Shown here piece by piece: positions 44,335-53,945 of a stretch of 64,000 nucleotides of DNA (positions are counted from its first letter, which is position 1; every line of letters begins with the position of its first letter). The stretch is from Imbroritus primus (lineage in GTDB: Bacteria; Pseudomonadota; Gammaproteobacteria; Burkholderiales; Burkholderiaceae). The DNA lies in the NCBI RefSeq assembly GCF_964332355.1, contig NZ_OZ201293.1:2232001-2296000 (forward strand). The letters are read 5' to 3'. Both the position numbers and the translations under genes were made by a program. The notes beneath the pieces are model-generated. The model worked only from the letters and a program-made list of their open reading frames with translations, did no database searches and was not told the origin of the DNA.

Positions 44335-46482
44335 TTACTCCCGCTTCAGCGCGCGCAGCGCATCCATGCTCTCCGCCAGCGTCGGCAGCGTCACCGAGAC
44401 CGCCGAGGCCTGCGCCTGCTTGAGCAGCAACTGCACGCTCGCGACCCGGCGCGACTTGCTGTCGAAATATTTCACCAGCAGCTTGTTGGCAATCTCCAGA
44501 TCACCGCGGAACGAGGCATCGTTGCGCGCCAGCAGCGCCAGTCGGGCATTGAGCAGGCGCAGCTTGAGGTTCTCGCGCAGGAACCAGCCCTGGTCGGCGC
44601 TCAGCAGCATCGCTTCGGTATGCTCGACGCGGCGCACCTGGATCAGCCCGAGCACGTCGTCGCGCACATCCGCCCACACGGCGGCGAACCATGCGCCGAC
44701 CGGCGCGAGATGAGCACGCCATGACCCGGCGGCAGCCTCGGCTTCCTGCGCAGCGGTCGGGCTGGCACCCTGGTTGCCGGCAGGGTTACCACCAAGGGGA
44801 GCGGCAGGCTTCGCGGCATGCGTCGGACGTGGCTCGCGCTCAAGCGTGGTCTCGCCCGACAGCAAGGGCAGCGTATCGATCTGCAGGATGGCCTCGTCAA
44901 GTTTGATGGCGGCGCCAATGATATCGGTGGACGGGACATCCTTCATGCGTTCGATATCGCGCGCCAGCGCCCGGCGCAGCGCGTTGTAGCGCGGCTTGTC
45001 GGCGCGGGCGAGGCGCGCGTCGGCACTCTGCGCGGCGCTTAGCGCAGCCTGCAGGTTGCCGGTGAGCTGCAGTTGCTGCGAGGCACTGTTGAGCAGTTGC
45101 TCGACTTCTGCGAGTTCCCAGTCGTCCCGGTTGCGCGTGAAATCCTGGTACAGCTGTTCCAGCGCCACCTGGTGCTGACGCGCTTCGGTAATCTGCGTTT
45201 CGAGGCCGCCCACCTTGGCCTGCAGCGTCTTGGCTGATGCCTGCGCCTCGCGCGACAGCACGCGCGCTTCCTGCACGAGCGTGTCGTTGGCCTGCTGGCG
45301 GCGCGCCAGCTCGCCGGTCAGGCTGTCGATACGCTTTTGCATCCACCACAGCCCGCCGATCGCCAGTACGGCGATGAGGACCAGCACAAACCACCAGCGC
45401 ATCATCGATGGCCGGAAAGAAGTCGCAGTCGAAGGCGTCCCTGTCACGTGTTCAACCCTTGAGTCCGGGGACCGCGCCGTAGAAGACGCGGCGGAATTGG
45501 CATGCATGTCGTTGCCGCTCATACCGGCTGCGGCAGACATCGTCTGCGCGGCTGGCGTACGCGGCGAGGACGATGTTGAGGCTGACGAGGCTGAAGAGGC
45601 GGACGACGGCATACGCTGCGCCGCCGCAGCCTCTTCCTGGTTGATGCCGGCCCATGCCGCCACGGCGGCCAGCAGGCGTGTATCGCCCGCGCCGGTCAAC
45701 TGCAGATGGGTAAAGCCAAGCGCCCTCGCCTGCTCGATGATGCGGGCATGCGGCGCAAAGCACTGGACCTCGTGCAGCCGCGCCAGATCGGTGGCATCGA
45801 GTGTCTCGCGGGCCAGCGTGTCGAGGTAGCGCACGGCTTCGGAGCTGGTCAGCAGCCACGCCTGCCGCTCGCGGACCGGGCCCTCGCCCTGCAGTCCGGC
45901 GCGCACAGCCGCCCAGTCCGCCTCCGACGGTTGCGGTGCGAGGCGCTGATAGGCTTCGACGATGGTCACGGTCGCGCCGCCGGCGCGCAACTGGTCGGCC
46001 AGCCATTCGCGGCCGCCATTGCCGCGCACGATCAGGACTTCCTTGCCCTGCAGGCTGGCCATGTCCAGGCGGGCAAACAGGCCCTCGGAATCGAAGCGCG
46101 CCTCCTCGGCGCTCCCGGCCGGCTGGACGATACGATGCCGGGGCGGCGCGATGCCGTGCTCGGCGAGCGTCAACGCACTGGCGGGCCCCACGACGGCGAG
46201 CGGCACGTCGGCCGGCCAGACATCGCCAGGCGAGCGCTGGGCGACCTGGGTCAGGCAGGCCATGGCATGCGTGACAGCATTGGGGCTGACGAACACCACG
46301 AGCGCGTAGCGCGACAGGTCCGACAAGGCCGCGGCCAGCGGCGCGCTGTCGGCCACCGGCCGGATTTCCAGTAGCGGAAAGACCAGCGGCGTCAGGCCGA
46401 GGGTGTGGACACCCTGCGCCAGGGTATGGCTTTGCTCGCGCGGGCGGGTGATGACAACGGTCGGACGCGGGGACGTTGGCAT
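44335..46482 (-). CDS. hemD: Fused uroporphyrinogen-III synthase / HemX protein
   Basis: A 715-residue fusion. Residues 1-260 are HemD, which closes and inverts ring D of hydroxymethylbilane to uroporphyrinogen III (VVITRPREQSHTLAQGV, FVSPNAVTHAM, LIVRGNGGREWLADQL). A Ser/Ala-rich linker follows to about residue 345. A membrane span (WWFVLVLIAVLAIGGLWW) near 362 anchors the HemX part, which continues as a coiled coil (LTGELARRQQANDTLVQEA) and a periplasmic domain. The two are separate genes in E. coli. It starts 10 bases after hemC. Confidence 0.93.
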   Translation of the reverse strand: MPTSPRPTVVITRPREQSHTLAQGVHTLGLTPLVFPLLEIRPVADSAPLAAALSDLSRYALVVFVSPNAVTHAMACLTQVAQRSPGDVWPADVPLAVVGPASALTLAEHGIAPPRHRIVQPAGSAEEARFDSEGLFARLDMASLQGKEVLIVRGNGGREWLADQLRAGGATVTIVEAYQRLAPQPSEADWAAVRAGLQGEGPVRERQAWLLTSSEAVRYLDTLARETLDATDLARLHEVQCFAPHARIIEQARALGFTHLQLTGAGDTRLLAAVAAWAGINQEEAAAAQRMPSSASSASSASTSSSPRTPAAQTMSAAAGMSGNDMHANSAASSTARSPDSRVEHVTGTPSTATSFRPSMMRWWFVLVLIAVLAIGGLWWMQKRIDSLTGELARRQQANDTLVQEARVLSREAQASAKTLQAKVGGLETQITEARQHQVALEQLYQDFTRNRDDWELAEVEQLLNSASQQLQLTGNLQAALSAAQSADARLARADKPRYNALRRALARDIERMKDVPSTDIIGAAIKLDEAILQIDTLPLLSGETTLEREPRPTHAAKPAAPLGGNPAGNQGASPTAAQEAEAAAGSWRAHLAPVGAWFAAVWADVRDDVLGLIQVRRVEHTEAMLLSADQGWFLRENLKLRLLNARLALLARNDASFRGDLEIANKLLVKYFDSKSRRVASVQLLLKQAQASAVSVTLPTLAESMDALRALKRE

Positions 46483-46492
46483 GGCGTTCGGC

Positions 46493-47518
46493 TCAGGGCG
46501 CTGGGGGAGCGGAAGAAGATGTCAACTCGGCCAGGATGACATCGGCACCCTGGCGCAACAGGTCGGCTGCCACGGCGCGTCCCATCTGTTCGGCCGTCAC
46601 GGCATCGGTCACCGGGCCTTCCATCGATGCTTCCAGGCGGCGCACGCCATCGGTCGACGAAACAAAGGCGCGCAGGCTCAGCACGCCATCGCGCCACTCG
46701 CCGTACGCCGCCAGCGGCACCTGGCACGAGCCGCCGAGCACGCGCGACACCGCACGTTCAGCGCTGACCGCCAGTGCGGTGGGCTGGTGCAGCAACGGTG
46801 CCAGGCAGGCACGCACGTCGTCGCGCGCGCTGCAGATCTCGATGCCGAGCGCGCCTTGTCCGGCAGCCGGCAAGGAGTCGTTGACGTCGATCAGCGCGCG
46901 GATGCGCGCGCCGAGCCCGAGGCGTCGCAGGCCGGCAGCAGCAAGGATGATGGCTGCGTACTCGCCGCGATCGAGCTTGCCCAGGCGGGTATCGAGATTG
47001 CCGCGCAGCGGCGCCACCTGCAGATGCGGATAGCGCGCGCGCAACGAGGCCTCGCGGCGCAGGCTGGAGGTACCGACCACGGCGCCGGCCGGCAGATCGG
47101 CCAGGCTCGCATAGTCGTTCGACACGAACGCATCGCGCGGGTCCTCGCGCTCCATGATGCCGGCCAGCGCAAATCCTGCCGGCAGGTCCATCGGCACATC
47201 CTTGAGCGAGTGCACGGCGAGATCGGCGCGCCCCTCTTCCAGCGCGACTTCCAGCTCCTTCACGAACAGGCCCTTGCCGCCGACCTTGGACAGTGAACGA
47301 TCAAGGATCTGATCGCCTCTTGTGGTCATTCCGAGTATGGACACATCGCACGCGGGATAGTATTGTTGCAATGCAGCACGGACATGTTCTGCCTGCCACA
47401 GGGCAAGACGGCTTTCTCGAGAGGCGATAACGAGCTTCGCAGGGGCGGGTGTCACGGTAGAAGAATGCAAGGAACTGAGCTGAAAAATGGGGCCGGAGGC
47501 ATGCGTGAATGGTAGCAT
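46493..47518 (-). CDS. hemC: Hydroxymethylbilane synthase (porphobilinogen deaminase)
   Basis: A cytoplasmic enzyme that joins four porphobilinogens into hydroxymethylbilane on a dipyrromethane cofactor. KLVIASRESRLALWQAEHV begins the conserved part, with GGKGLFVKELE, HSLKDVPMDLP and a cofactor-cysteine region GGSCQVPLAAYG. The start is uncertain: ATG 47518 gives 341 residues but only 55 bases to the divergent ppc gene, while TTG 47470 or GTG 47455 would give a family-like N-terminus and leave promoter room. None has a good ribosome site. It is the first gene of hemC-hemDX-hemY. Confidence 0.92.
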   Translation of the reverse strand: MLPFTHASGPIFQLSSLHSSTVTPAPAKLVIASRESRLALWQAEHVRAALQQYYPACDVSILGMTTRGDQILDRSLSKVGGKGLFVKELEVALEEGRADLAVHSLKDVPMDLPAGFALAGIMEREDPRDAFVSNDYASLADLPAGAVVGTSSLRREASLRARYPHLQVAPLRGNLDTRLGKLDRGEYAAIILAAAGLRRLGLGARIRALIDVNDSLPAAGQGALGIEICSARDDVRACLAPLLHQPTALAVSAERAVSRVLGGSCQVPLAAYGEWRDGVLSLRAFVSSTDGVRRLEASMEGPVTDAVTAEQMGRAVAADLLRQGADVILAELTSSSAPPAP

Positions 47519-47573
47519 GCGGGCCAGACTGGACGCCGCACAGGCGCACGAAAACAACAGGGAGACAGATTCA

Positions 47574-50411
47574 ATGAAACGTTCCACCGGTTCCTCGGAC
47601 AAGGATTTGCCATTACGCGAGGACATCCGGTTTCTGGGCAGATTGCTGGGCGACGTATTGCGGGAACAGGAAGGGGAGGCGGCATTCGAAACCGTCGAGA
47701 CCATCCGCCAGACCGCAGTGCGTTTCCGCCGGGAGGACGATCGCAAGGCTGCCACGGAACTCGATCGGTTGCTAAAGAAACTCAACCGCGACCAGACCAC
47801 TTCGGTGGTGCGCGCGTTCAGCTACTTTTCGCACCTGGCCAACATTGCCGAAGACCAGCACCATAACCGCCGCCGCCGCGCCCATGCGCTGGCCGGCTCA
47901 CCGCCGCAGGCCGGCAGCCTGACCCGTGCGCTGCAGGCGCTGGGCGAGGCTGGCCTCACCAGCGGCGACGTGCGCGAATTCCTCAGCTCCGCGCTCATCA
48001 TGCCGGTGCTCACGGCCCACCCGACCGAAGTGCAGCGCAAGAGTATTCTCGATGCGGAGCGCGAGATCGCCCGCCTGCTGGCAGCGCGCGAACAGCCGAT
48101 GACCGCGCGCGAGCGCGAGCGCAATACGCTGCATCTGCGCGGTTGTGTCACCACGCTGTGGCAGACGCGGATGATCCGCGAGAACCGCCTGGCGGTGGCC
48201 GACGAGATCGAGAACGCCCTGTCCTACTACGACGCCACGTTCCTGAAGGAAATCCCTGCCCTGTATCTCGACCTGGACGAGGATCTGGATACCCTGCTGC
48301 CGGCCGGTCGCAGCCGCAAGAAGAATGCCCCGGCCAAGACGCTGGCGCCCTTCTTCCAGATGGGTTCATGGATCGGAGGCGATCGAGACGGCAACCCGAA
48401 CGTCACCGCCGACACCTTCCTCTATGCCTCGCGCCAGCAATCGACCGTCGTGCTGTCGTACTACCTCGAAGAAGTCCATGCGATGGGCGCGGAGCTCTCG
48501 ATGTCGACGCTGCTGGTCGATGCCAGCGACGAACTGCTGGCCATGGCAGCGGCCTCGCCAGATACTTCGGAACACCGTAGCGACGAGCCGTACCGCCGCG
48601 CCCTGACCGGCGTGTATGCGCGCCTCGCCGCCACCTGCCGCGCCCTGACGGGCCGTGATGCGACGCGCCACCCGGTTGGCGAAGCCCCGCCGTATGCCGA
48701 TGCCGCCGCCTTTGCTGCTGACATCCGCGTCATCATGGCCTCGCTCGAGCGCCATCACGCCGCCGCGCTGGCACACACGCGCGTGGCTGCGCTGGCCCGT
48801 GCCATCGACGTCTTCGGCTTCCACCTGGCCTCGCTCGACCTGCGCCAGTCGTCCGACATCCATGAGGCCGTCATCAGCGAACTGCTGGCCACGGCCGGCG
48901 TCGAGGCCAACTACGCCGCGCTGCCGGAGGCCGACAAGCTGGCCCTGCTGCTGCGTGAACTGGCCCAGCCACGGCTGCTGACCTCGCCATTCATCACCTA
49001 TTCCGCGCAGACCACTTCGGAACTGTCGATCCTGCGCACCGTGCGCGAAGCGCGCAAGCGCCACGGCGCGGCGCTTGCGCGCAACTACATCATCTCGCAC
49101 ACCGAAACCCTGTCCGACCTCGTCGAGGTCATGCTGCTACTCAAGGAAGGCGGCATGCTGCATGGCTGCTTCGGCGCCGGCCAGCGCGATACGTCGATGG
49201 ACCTGATGGTGATCCCGCTGTTCGAGACGATCGAAGACTTGCGCAATGCGCCAGTCATCATGCAGAGCCTGCTGGACCTGCCGGGCTTCGACGCCATCAT
49301 CCGCCACCAGGGCGGCGAGCAGGAAGTCATGCTCGGCTACTCGGACTCCAACAAGGACGGTGGCTTCCTCACTTCGAACTGGGAGCTGTACAAGGCCGAG
49401 CTGGCGCTGGTGGAATGCTTCACCCAGCGCAAGATCAAACTGCGCATGTTCCACGGCCGCGGCGGCACGGTGGGACGCGGCGGCGGCCCAACCTACCAGG
49501 CCATCCTGTCGCAGCCGCCGGGTACGGTTAACGGCCAGCTGCGCCTGACCGAGCAAGGTGAAATCATTTCCAGCAAGTTCGCCAACCGCGACATCGGCCG
49601 GCGCAACCTGGAAACGGTGATCGCCGCCACGCTCGAAGCCTCGCTGCTGCCGACGCGCAATGCGCCGCACGATCTCGGCAAGTTCGAGACGGTGATGCAG
49701 GCGCTCTCCGACCATGCGTTTGCGGCCTACCGTAACCTGGTCTACGAGACGCCGGGCTTCAAGGATTACTTCTTTGCCACCACGCCGATCACCGAGATCG
49801 CCGACCTCAACCTCGGCTCGCGCCCTGCATCACGCAAGCTGGTCGACAAAGAAAAGCGCCGCATCGAAGACCTGCGGGCTATCCCCTGGGGCTTCTCGTG
49901 GGGCCAATGTCGCCTGCTGCTGCCGGGCTGGTATGGCTTCGGCACTGCCGTGCAACAGTGGCTCAAGGAGGCTGGCGGCGAAAAGATGCAACAGGCGCGT
50001 GTCCGCACCCTGCGCACCATGTACAAGCAATGGCCGTTCTTTGCCAACCTGCTGTCGAACATGGACATGGTGCTGTCCAAGACTGACCTGGCCGTGGCCT
50101 CGCGCTACGCCGAGCTGTGCGAGGACAAGGCGCTGCGCAAGCGCGTCTTCACGCGCATGAGCGCGGAATGGCAACTGACGTCGGACATGCTGGCGCTGAT
50201 CACCGGCCGCAGCGAGCGGCTGGCGGACAACCCGCTGCTGGCGCGTTCGATCCAGAACCGCTTCGCCTACCTCGATCCGCTGAATCACCTGCAGGTCGAA
50301 CTGCTCAAGCGCTTCCGCGCTGGCGGCCCCGACAGCAGCGACGATCGCGTGCGGCGCGCCATCCACCTGTCGATCAACGGGATCGCTGCGGGCCTGCGTA
50401 ACAGCGGTTAA
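47574..50411 (+). CDS. ppc: Phosphoenolpyruvate carboxylase
   Basis: A 945-residue cytoplasmic enzyme that adds bicarbonate to phosphoenolpyruvate to make oxaloacetate, refilling the TCA cycle. The catalytic His lies in VLTAHPTEVQRKS near residue 144. GGDRDGNPNVT, the FHGRGGTVGRGGGP loop and the C-terminal GIAAGLRNSG are all present. AGGGAG sits before the ATG at 47574; an upstream in-frame extension overlaps hemC control sequence and is rejected. It is divergent from hemC and followed by argH after 200 bases. Confidence 0.97.
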   Translation: MKRSTGSSDKDLPLREDIRFLGRLLGDVLREQEGEAAFETVETIRQTAVRFRREDDRKAATELDRLLKKLNRDQTTSVVRAFSYFSHLANIAEDQHHNRRRRAHALAGSPPQAGSLTRALQALGEAGLTSGDVREFLSSALIMPVLTAHPTEVQRKSILDAEREIARLLAAREQPMTARERERNTLHLRGCVTTLWQTRMIRENRLAVADEIENALSYYDATFLKEIPALYLDLDEDLDTLLPAGRSRKKNAPAKTLAPFFQMGSWIGGDRDGNPNVTADTFLYASRQQSTVVLSYYLEEVHAMGAELSMSTLLVDASDELLAMAAASPDTSEHRSDEPYRRALTGVYARLAATCRALTGRDATRHPVGEAPPYADAAAFAADIRVIMASLERHHAAALAHTRVAALARAIDVFGFHLASLDLRQSSDIHEAVISELLATAGVEANYAALPEADKLALLLRELAQPRLLTSPFITYSAQTTSELSILRTVREARKRHGAALARNYIISHTETLSDLVEVMLLLKEGGMLHGCFGAGQRDTSMDLMVIPLFETIEDLRNAPVIMQSLLDLPGFDAIIRHQGGEQEVMLGYSDSNKDGGFLTSNWELYKAELALVECFTQRKIKLRMFHGRGGTVGRGGGPTYQAILSQPPGTVNGQLRLTEQGEIISSKFANRDIGRRNLETVIAATLEASLLPTRNAPHDLGKFETVMQALSDHAFAAYRNLVYETPGFKDYFFATTPITEIADLNLGSRPASRKLVDKEKRRIEDLRAIPWGFSWGQCRLLLPGWYGFGTAVQQWLKEAGGEKMQQARVRTLRTMYKQWPFFANLLSNMDMVLSKTDLAVASRYAELCEDKALRKRVFTRMSAEWQLTSDMLALITGRSERLADNPLLARSIQNRFAYLDPLNHLQVELLKRFRAGGPDSSDDRVRRAIHLSINGIAAGLRNSG

Positions 50412-50547
50412 AGCAGCGGTTAAGCACGACTGGCGATCCTGCACGCGCGGGATCGCTTGCCGCATGACCAAGCGGCGCATCCCTTACCTGCGCCGCGCCT
50501 GCCGCACACCCGCCGGCGCCAGTTTTCCCGAGCCGGCGGGCTCAAGG

Positions 50548-50553
50548 TATACT
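50548..50553 (+). promoter_or_regulatory. Possible argH -10 element
   Basis: TATACT lies 59 bases before the argH start codon in the 200-base ppc-argH gap. A hexamer starting TT (TTCCCG) sits 17 bases upstream but matches a -35 poorly. The assignment is tentative. Confidence 0.35.
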
Positions 50554-50611
50554 TCCACTCTTCCCGGCCAGGCACTGCCCGGCCGCCCTGCATTCTTCCA
50601 GACTCATTGCC

Positions 50612-52024
50612 ATGACTTCCCAGCTCGCCAAAAAAGGAGAGGCCTGGTCGGCACGCTTCTCCGAGCCGATGTCGGACCTCGTGAAGCGTTATACCGCCTC
50701 CGTGTTCTTCGATAAGCGCCTCGCCCTGTTCGACATCCAGGGTTCGCTCGCCCACGCCGCCATGCTGGCCAAGCAGGGCATCATCGCCGAAGCCGACCGA
50801 GTCGCGATCGAGAAGGGCATGACACAGATCCGCGCCGAGATCGAAGCCGGACAGTTCGAATGGCAGCTCGACCTGGAAGACGTGCACCTCAACATCGAAG
50901 CACGCCTCACGGCGCTCGTCGGCGATGCCGGCAAGCGCCTGCACACGGGCCGCTCGCGCAATGACCAGGTGGCCACCGACATCCGCCTGTGGCTGCGCAG
51001 CGAGATCGATTCGATCATCGCCCTGCTCGGCGCGCTGCGCGGTGCACTGCTCGATCTGGCCGAACAGCAGGCCGATACCATCCTGCCCGGCTTCACGCAT
51101 CTGCAGGTGGCGCAGCCGGTGACCTTTGGCCACCATCTGCTCGCCTATGTGGAGATGTTCACGCGCGATGCCGAGCGCATGGCCGACTGCCGCAAGCGCG
51201 TCAACCGCCTGCCGCTGGGCGCGGCCGCCCTGGCCGGCACGAGCTACCCGATCGACCGCGAGTTCGTGGCGCAACAGCTCGGCTTTGACGGCGTGTGCCG
51301 GAACTCGCTCGACGCCGTCTCGGACCGCGACTTCGCCATCGAATTCTGCGCCGCCGCCGCGCTGGTGATGACGCACGTGTCGCGCTTCTCGGAAGAACTG
51401 GTGATCTGGATGAGCCCGCGCGTCGGCTTCATCGACATCGCCGACCGCTTCTGCACCGGCTCGTCGATCATGCCGCAGAAGAAGAACCCGGACGTGCCCG
51501 AGCTGGCGCGCGGCAAGACCGGCCGCGTCAACGGCCACCTGATGGGCCTGCTCACGCTGATGAAAGGCCAGCCGCTGGCCTACAACAAGGACAACCAGGA
51601 AGACAAGGAACCGCTGTTCGATACGGTGGACACCGTGGTCGACACGCTGCGCATCTTCGCGGACATGGTGCCCGGCATCTCGGTCAAGCCGGACGCCATG
51701 CGGGCCGCCGCGCTGCAAGGCTATGCCACGGCCACCGACCTCGCCGACTACCTGGTGAAGAAAGGCCTGCCGTTCCGCGACGCGCACGAAGCCGTGGCCC
51801 ATGCGGTGCGCGCCTGCGACGACAAGGGCTGCGATCTCGCCGACCTGAGTGTGGATGAACTACGTTCGACCAGTGGGTTGGGCGACAAGGCCGCGCTGAT
51901 TGGCGACGACGTGCACAGCGTGCTGACGCTGGAAGGGTCGGTGGCAGCGCGCAATCACATTGGCGGCACTGCGCCCGAACAGGTGCGTCAGGCGATTGCC
52001 GCCGCGCGCAAGCTGATCGGCTGA
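50612..52024 (+). CDS. argH: Argininosuccinate lyase
   Basis: A 470-residue homotetrameric enzyme that splits argininosuccinate to arginine and fumarate, the last step of arginine synthesis. The superfamily signature GSSIMPQKKNPDVPEL carries the catalytic Ser on the flexible loop. HTGRSRNDQVATDIRLW and ILPGFTHLQVAQPVTFGHH supply the other active-site regions. The length is normal. It lies downstream of ppc on the same strand with its own probable promoter. Confidence 0.97.
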   Translation: MTSQLAKKGEAWSARFSEPMSDLVKRYTASVFFDKRLALFDIQGSLAHAAMLAKQGIIAEADRVAIEKGMTQIRAEIEAGQFEWQLDLEDVHLNIEARLTALVGDAGKRLHTGRSRNDQVATDIRLWLRSEIDSIIALLGALRGALLDLAEQQADTILPGFTHLQVAQPVTFGHHLLAYVEMFTRDAERMADCRKRVNRLPLGAAALAGTSYPIDREFVAQQLGFDGVCRNSLDAVSDRDFAIEFCAAAALVMTHVSRFSEELVIWMSPRVGFIDIADRFCTGSSIMPQKKNPDVPELARGKTGRVNGHLMGLLTLMKGQPLAYNKDNQEDKEPLFDTVDTVVDTLRIFADMVPGISVKPDAMRAAALQGYATATDLADYLVKKGLPFRDAHEAVAHAVRACDDKGCDLADLSVDELRSTSGLGDKAALIGDDVHSVLTLEGSVAARNHIGGTAPEQVRQAIAAARKLIG

Positions 52025-52117
52025 TTCAGCTGTCCGTCTGATACCGGCGCCTGCGCGGCGCCGGTCCTGTCCTCCTCACTCCATGCAAGCAGGCCCCTGC
52101 CGGCATGCCTGCCCCGC

Positions 52118-52819
52118 TCACGCAGCCGGCTGCTCCGCATACTCCGCCGGCATCTCCTTGCGCCCGATGCTGCGGAAGAAGAATGCACCAAATGAGCGGA
52201 TCGGCGCCGCGCTCTGCTCCAACTTGGCGCGCCACACGGCACCCTGCCAGCCATTCCAGAACAATGAAGCCAGCATCGCCGCATCGTGCGATGCCGGCAA
52301 GTCGCCGCGTTCGATGGCTTCCTGCAGGCAGGCGGCCACGCGCGCTTCCCAGTCGTTCAGTACCGCAGCCAGCTGCGCGCGGAAATTGTCGTTCATGCCG
52401 CCCAGTTCCTGCCCGAGGTTGCCGACCAGGCAGCCGCGCCGGAAATTCGACAGGGCAAAGCGCAACTGCGCCTCGTTGATGAAGGCATCGAGCCGCTCCA
52501 GCGGCGGCATCGACGTGTCCTTGAGAAAGCGGTCCAGCCGTTTCTCGTAGTACTGGCGGTAGTTCTCGATCACCGCCTCGCCGAACTCGTGCTTGCTGCG
52601 GAAGAAGTGATAGAACGACCCTTTCGGCACCCCCGCGCGCTTCAGCACCTCGTCAATCCCGGTGATCTGGAAGCCGCGCTCCGTACACAGTTCCGTCCCG
52701 CACCGTACCAGCAAGGCCCGCGTGTCCTCGCGCCGACCGGGGTTGGGCGGGCGGCCGCGCCGGCGCACTGGCATGCTTGCTGCTTCGGGAAAAGCTGGTC
52801 GTTCGGTGTGCTTAACCAT
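52118..52819 (-). CDS. TetR-family repressor, AcuR-like
   Basis: A 233-residue regulator. A basic stretch (PVRRRGRPPNPGRRED) precedes the helix-turn-helix, TGIDEVLKRAGVPKGSFYHFFRSKHEF. The C-terminal half is a helical ligand-binding domain. The PKGSFYHFF form and basic leader resemble AcuR, the acrylate-responsive repressor of Rhodobacter. It is divergent from a four-gene catabolic operon, with a palindrome on the shared promoter. The start at 52819 follows family length; a second ATG at MPVRRRGRPP is possible. Confidence 0.9.
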   Translation of the reverse strand: MVKHTERPAFPEAASMPVRRRGRPPNPGRREDTRALLVRCGTELCTERGFQITGIDEVLKRAGVPKGSFYHFFRSKHEFGEAVIENYRQYYEKRLDRFLKDTSMPPLERLDAFINEAQLRFALSNFRRGCLVGNLGQELGGMNDNFRAQLAAVLNDWEARVAACLQEAIERGDLPASHDAAMLASLFWNGWQGAVWRAKLEQSAAPIRSFGAFFFRSIGRKEMPAEYAEQPAA

Positions 52820-52830
52820 AGAAAGAATTC

Positions 52831-52869
52831 TTGCGTTTCGTCTCGCCGAATTATATATTAGACCGGTCT
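52831..52869. promoter_or_regulatory. Divergent promoters with TetR operator palindrome
   Basis: On the plus strand TTGCGT (52831-52836) and TATATT (52854-52859) are 17 bases apart, a fair sigma-70 promoter for the binding-protein operon. On the minus strand a perfect TATAAT at 52850-52855 would serve the TetR gene. The 10-base perfect palindrome AGACCGGTCT at 52860-52869 abuts the plus-strand -10 and covers the probable transcription start, a typical repressor position. This base pattern is seen at operators of several TetR proteins. Confidence 0.65.
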
Positions 52870-52960
52870 GTTCATTTAATGTAGTCTCGTGGTGCCTATC
52901 AAACTGCCTGGCCAAACCAGCTTGTGCCTGCGCTGGCCACTCATTCGGGAGAGTTGCAAA

Positions 52961-53929
52961 GTGAACCTGTTCAAATTCGGCGTCGCCGCCGCCCTGTCGT
53001 CCCTGCTTGCCGTGCCCGTCGCCGCGTCGGCGGACACCTACCCCAGCCGTCCGATCACCATCATCGTGCCGTTCTCCGCAGGCGGCGGCACCGACATGCT
53101 GGGCCGCCTCGTGGCCCAGGAGATGACGGAGATCCTCAAGTCCAGTGTGATCGTCGACAACAAGGCCGGCGCCTCGGGACAGATCGGCACACGCTACGTC
53201 ATCCAGGCACCCGCCGACGGCTACACCCTGCTGCTGGGGACCACCTCGCTGATCAACCATCCGTTCATGTTCACCAACCTGCCGTATGACGCCGCCAAGC
53301 AGCTGCGTCCGATCGTCAGCGTGGCGGACCAGTCGATCTTCCTGGCAGTCAATGACAAGGTGCCGGCCCGCGATACCAAGGAATTCATCGCCTGGGCGAA
53401 GAAGAGCAGCAAGGTCAACTACGGCTCGGCCGGCGCTGGCACGACGCTGCACCTGAGCGCGGAATGGCTGAAGAAGAATGCGGGCTTCGATGCCACGCAC
53501 ATCCCGTTCAAGGGCAGTGGCCAGTCGGTCGCCGCGCTGGGTAGCGGCGAGATCGATTTCAATATGGAAAACCTCGGCGCGGTGGAAGCCATGGTCGACA
53601 GCAAGCGCGTACGTCTGCTGGCCGTGGCCGCGCCGAAACGCAACCCGGCCTACCCGAACGTGCCGACACTGGCCGAAGCCGGACTGCCGCCGGCGACGCT
53701 GGCCACGTGGATGTTCCTCCTGGCACCTGCCGGCACGCCAGATAACGTTGTCAATACGCTGAACAAGGCGGTCAACCAGGCGCTGACCAAGCCCGAACTC
53801 CAGGCCCGCCTGGTCAAGCTCGGCTACGTGGTCAACGGCGGTACGGCCGAAGCGGCCGCCGCTCGCATGAAAACCGAATCCGAGCAATGGGGCCCGCTGA
53901 TCAAGGCGGCCAACATCACCGTGCAATAA
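52961..53929 (+). CDS. Bug/TctC-family tripartite tricarboxylate transporter binding protein
   Basis: A 322-residue periplasmic solute-binding protein. The GTG at 52961 is chosen because GGGAGAG lies just upstream and the result is a clean signal peptide (MNLFKFGVAAALSSLLAVPV, cleavage at ASA-D). The mature protein starts TYPSRPITIIVPFSAGGGTDMLGR, the family's near-invariant opening. No TctA/TctB membrane genes are adjacent, so it is one of the orphan Bug proteins that are abundant in Cupriavidus and Bordetella. A carboxylate ligand is likely. It leads an operon and is followed by a stem-loop. Confidence 0.93.
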   Translation: MNLFKFGVAAALSSLLAVPVAASADTYPSRPITIIVPFSAGGGTDMLGRLVAQEMTEILKSSVIVDNKAGASGQIGTRYVIQAPADGYTLLLGTTSLINHPFMFTNLPYDAAKQLRPIVSVADQSIFLAVNDKVPARDTKEFIAWAKKSSKVNYGSAGAGTTLHLSAEWLKKNAGFDATHIPFKGSGQSVAALGSGEIDFNMENLGAVEAMVDSKRVRLLAVAAPKRNPAYPNVPTLAEAGLPPATLATWMFLLAPAGTPDNVVNTLNKAVNQALTKPELQARLVKLGYVVNGGTAEAAAARMKTESEQWGPLIKAANITVQ

Positions 53930-53945
53930 GCAACACGACCACTGT

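Noticed and set aside
47519..47800. N-terminal extension of hemC across the ppc start
   Set aside because: The added sequence is Ser/Arg-rich, not HemC-like, and overlaps the ribosome site and first 75 codons of ppc.
52820..53926. Long upstream part of the minus-strand frame containing the TetR gene
   Set aside because: It is antisense to the Bug gene and only the last 233 residues match a TetR regulator.
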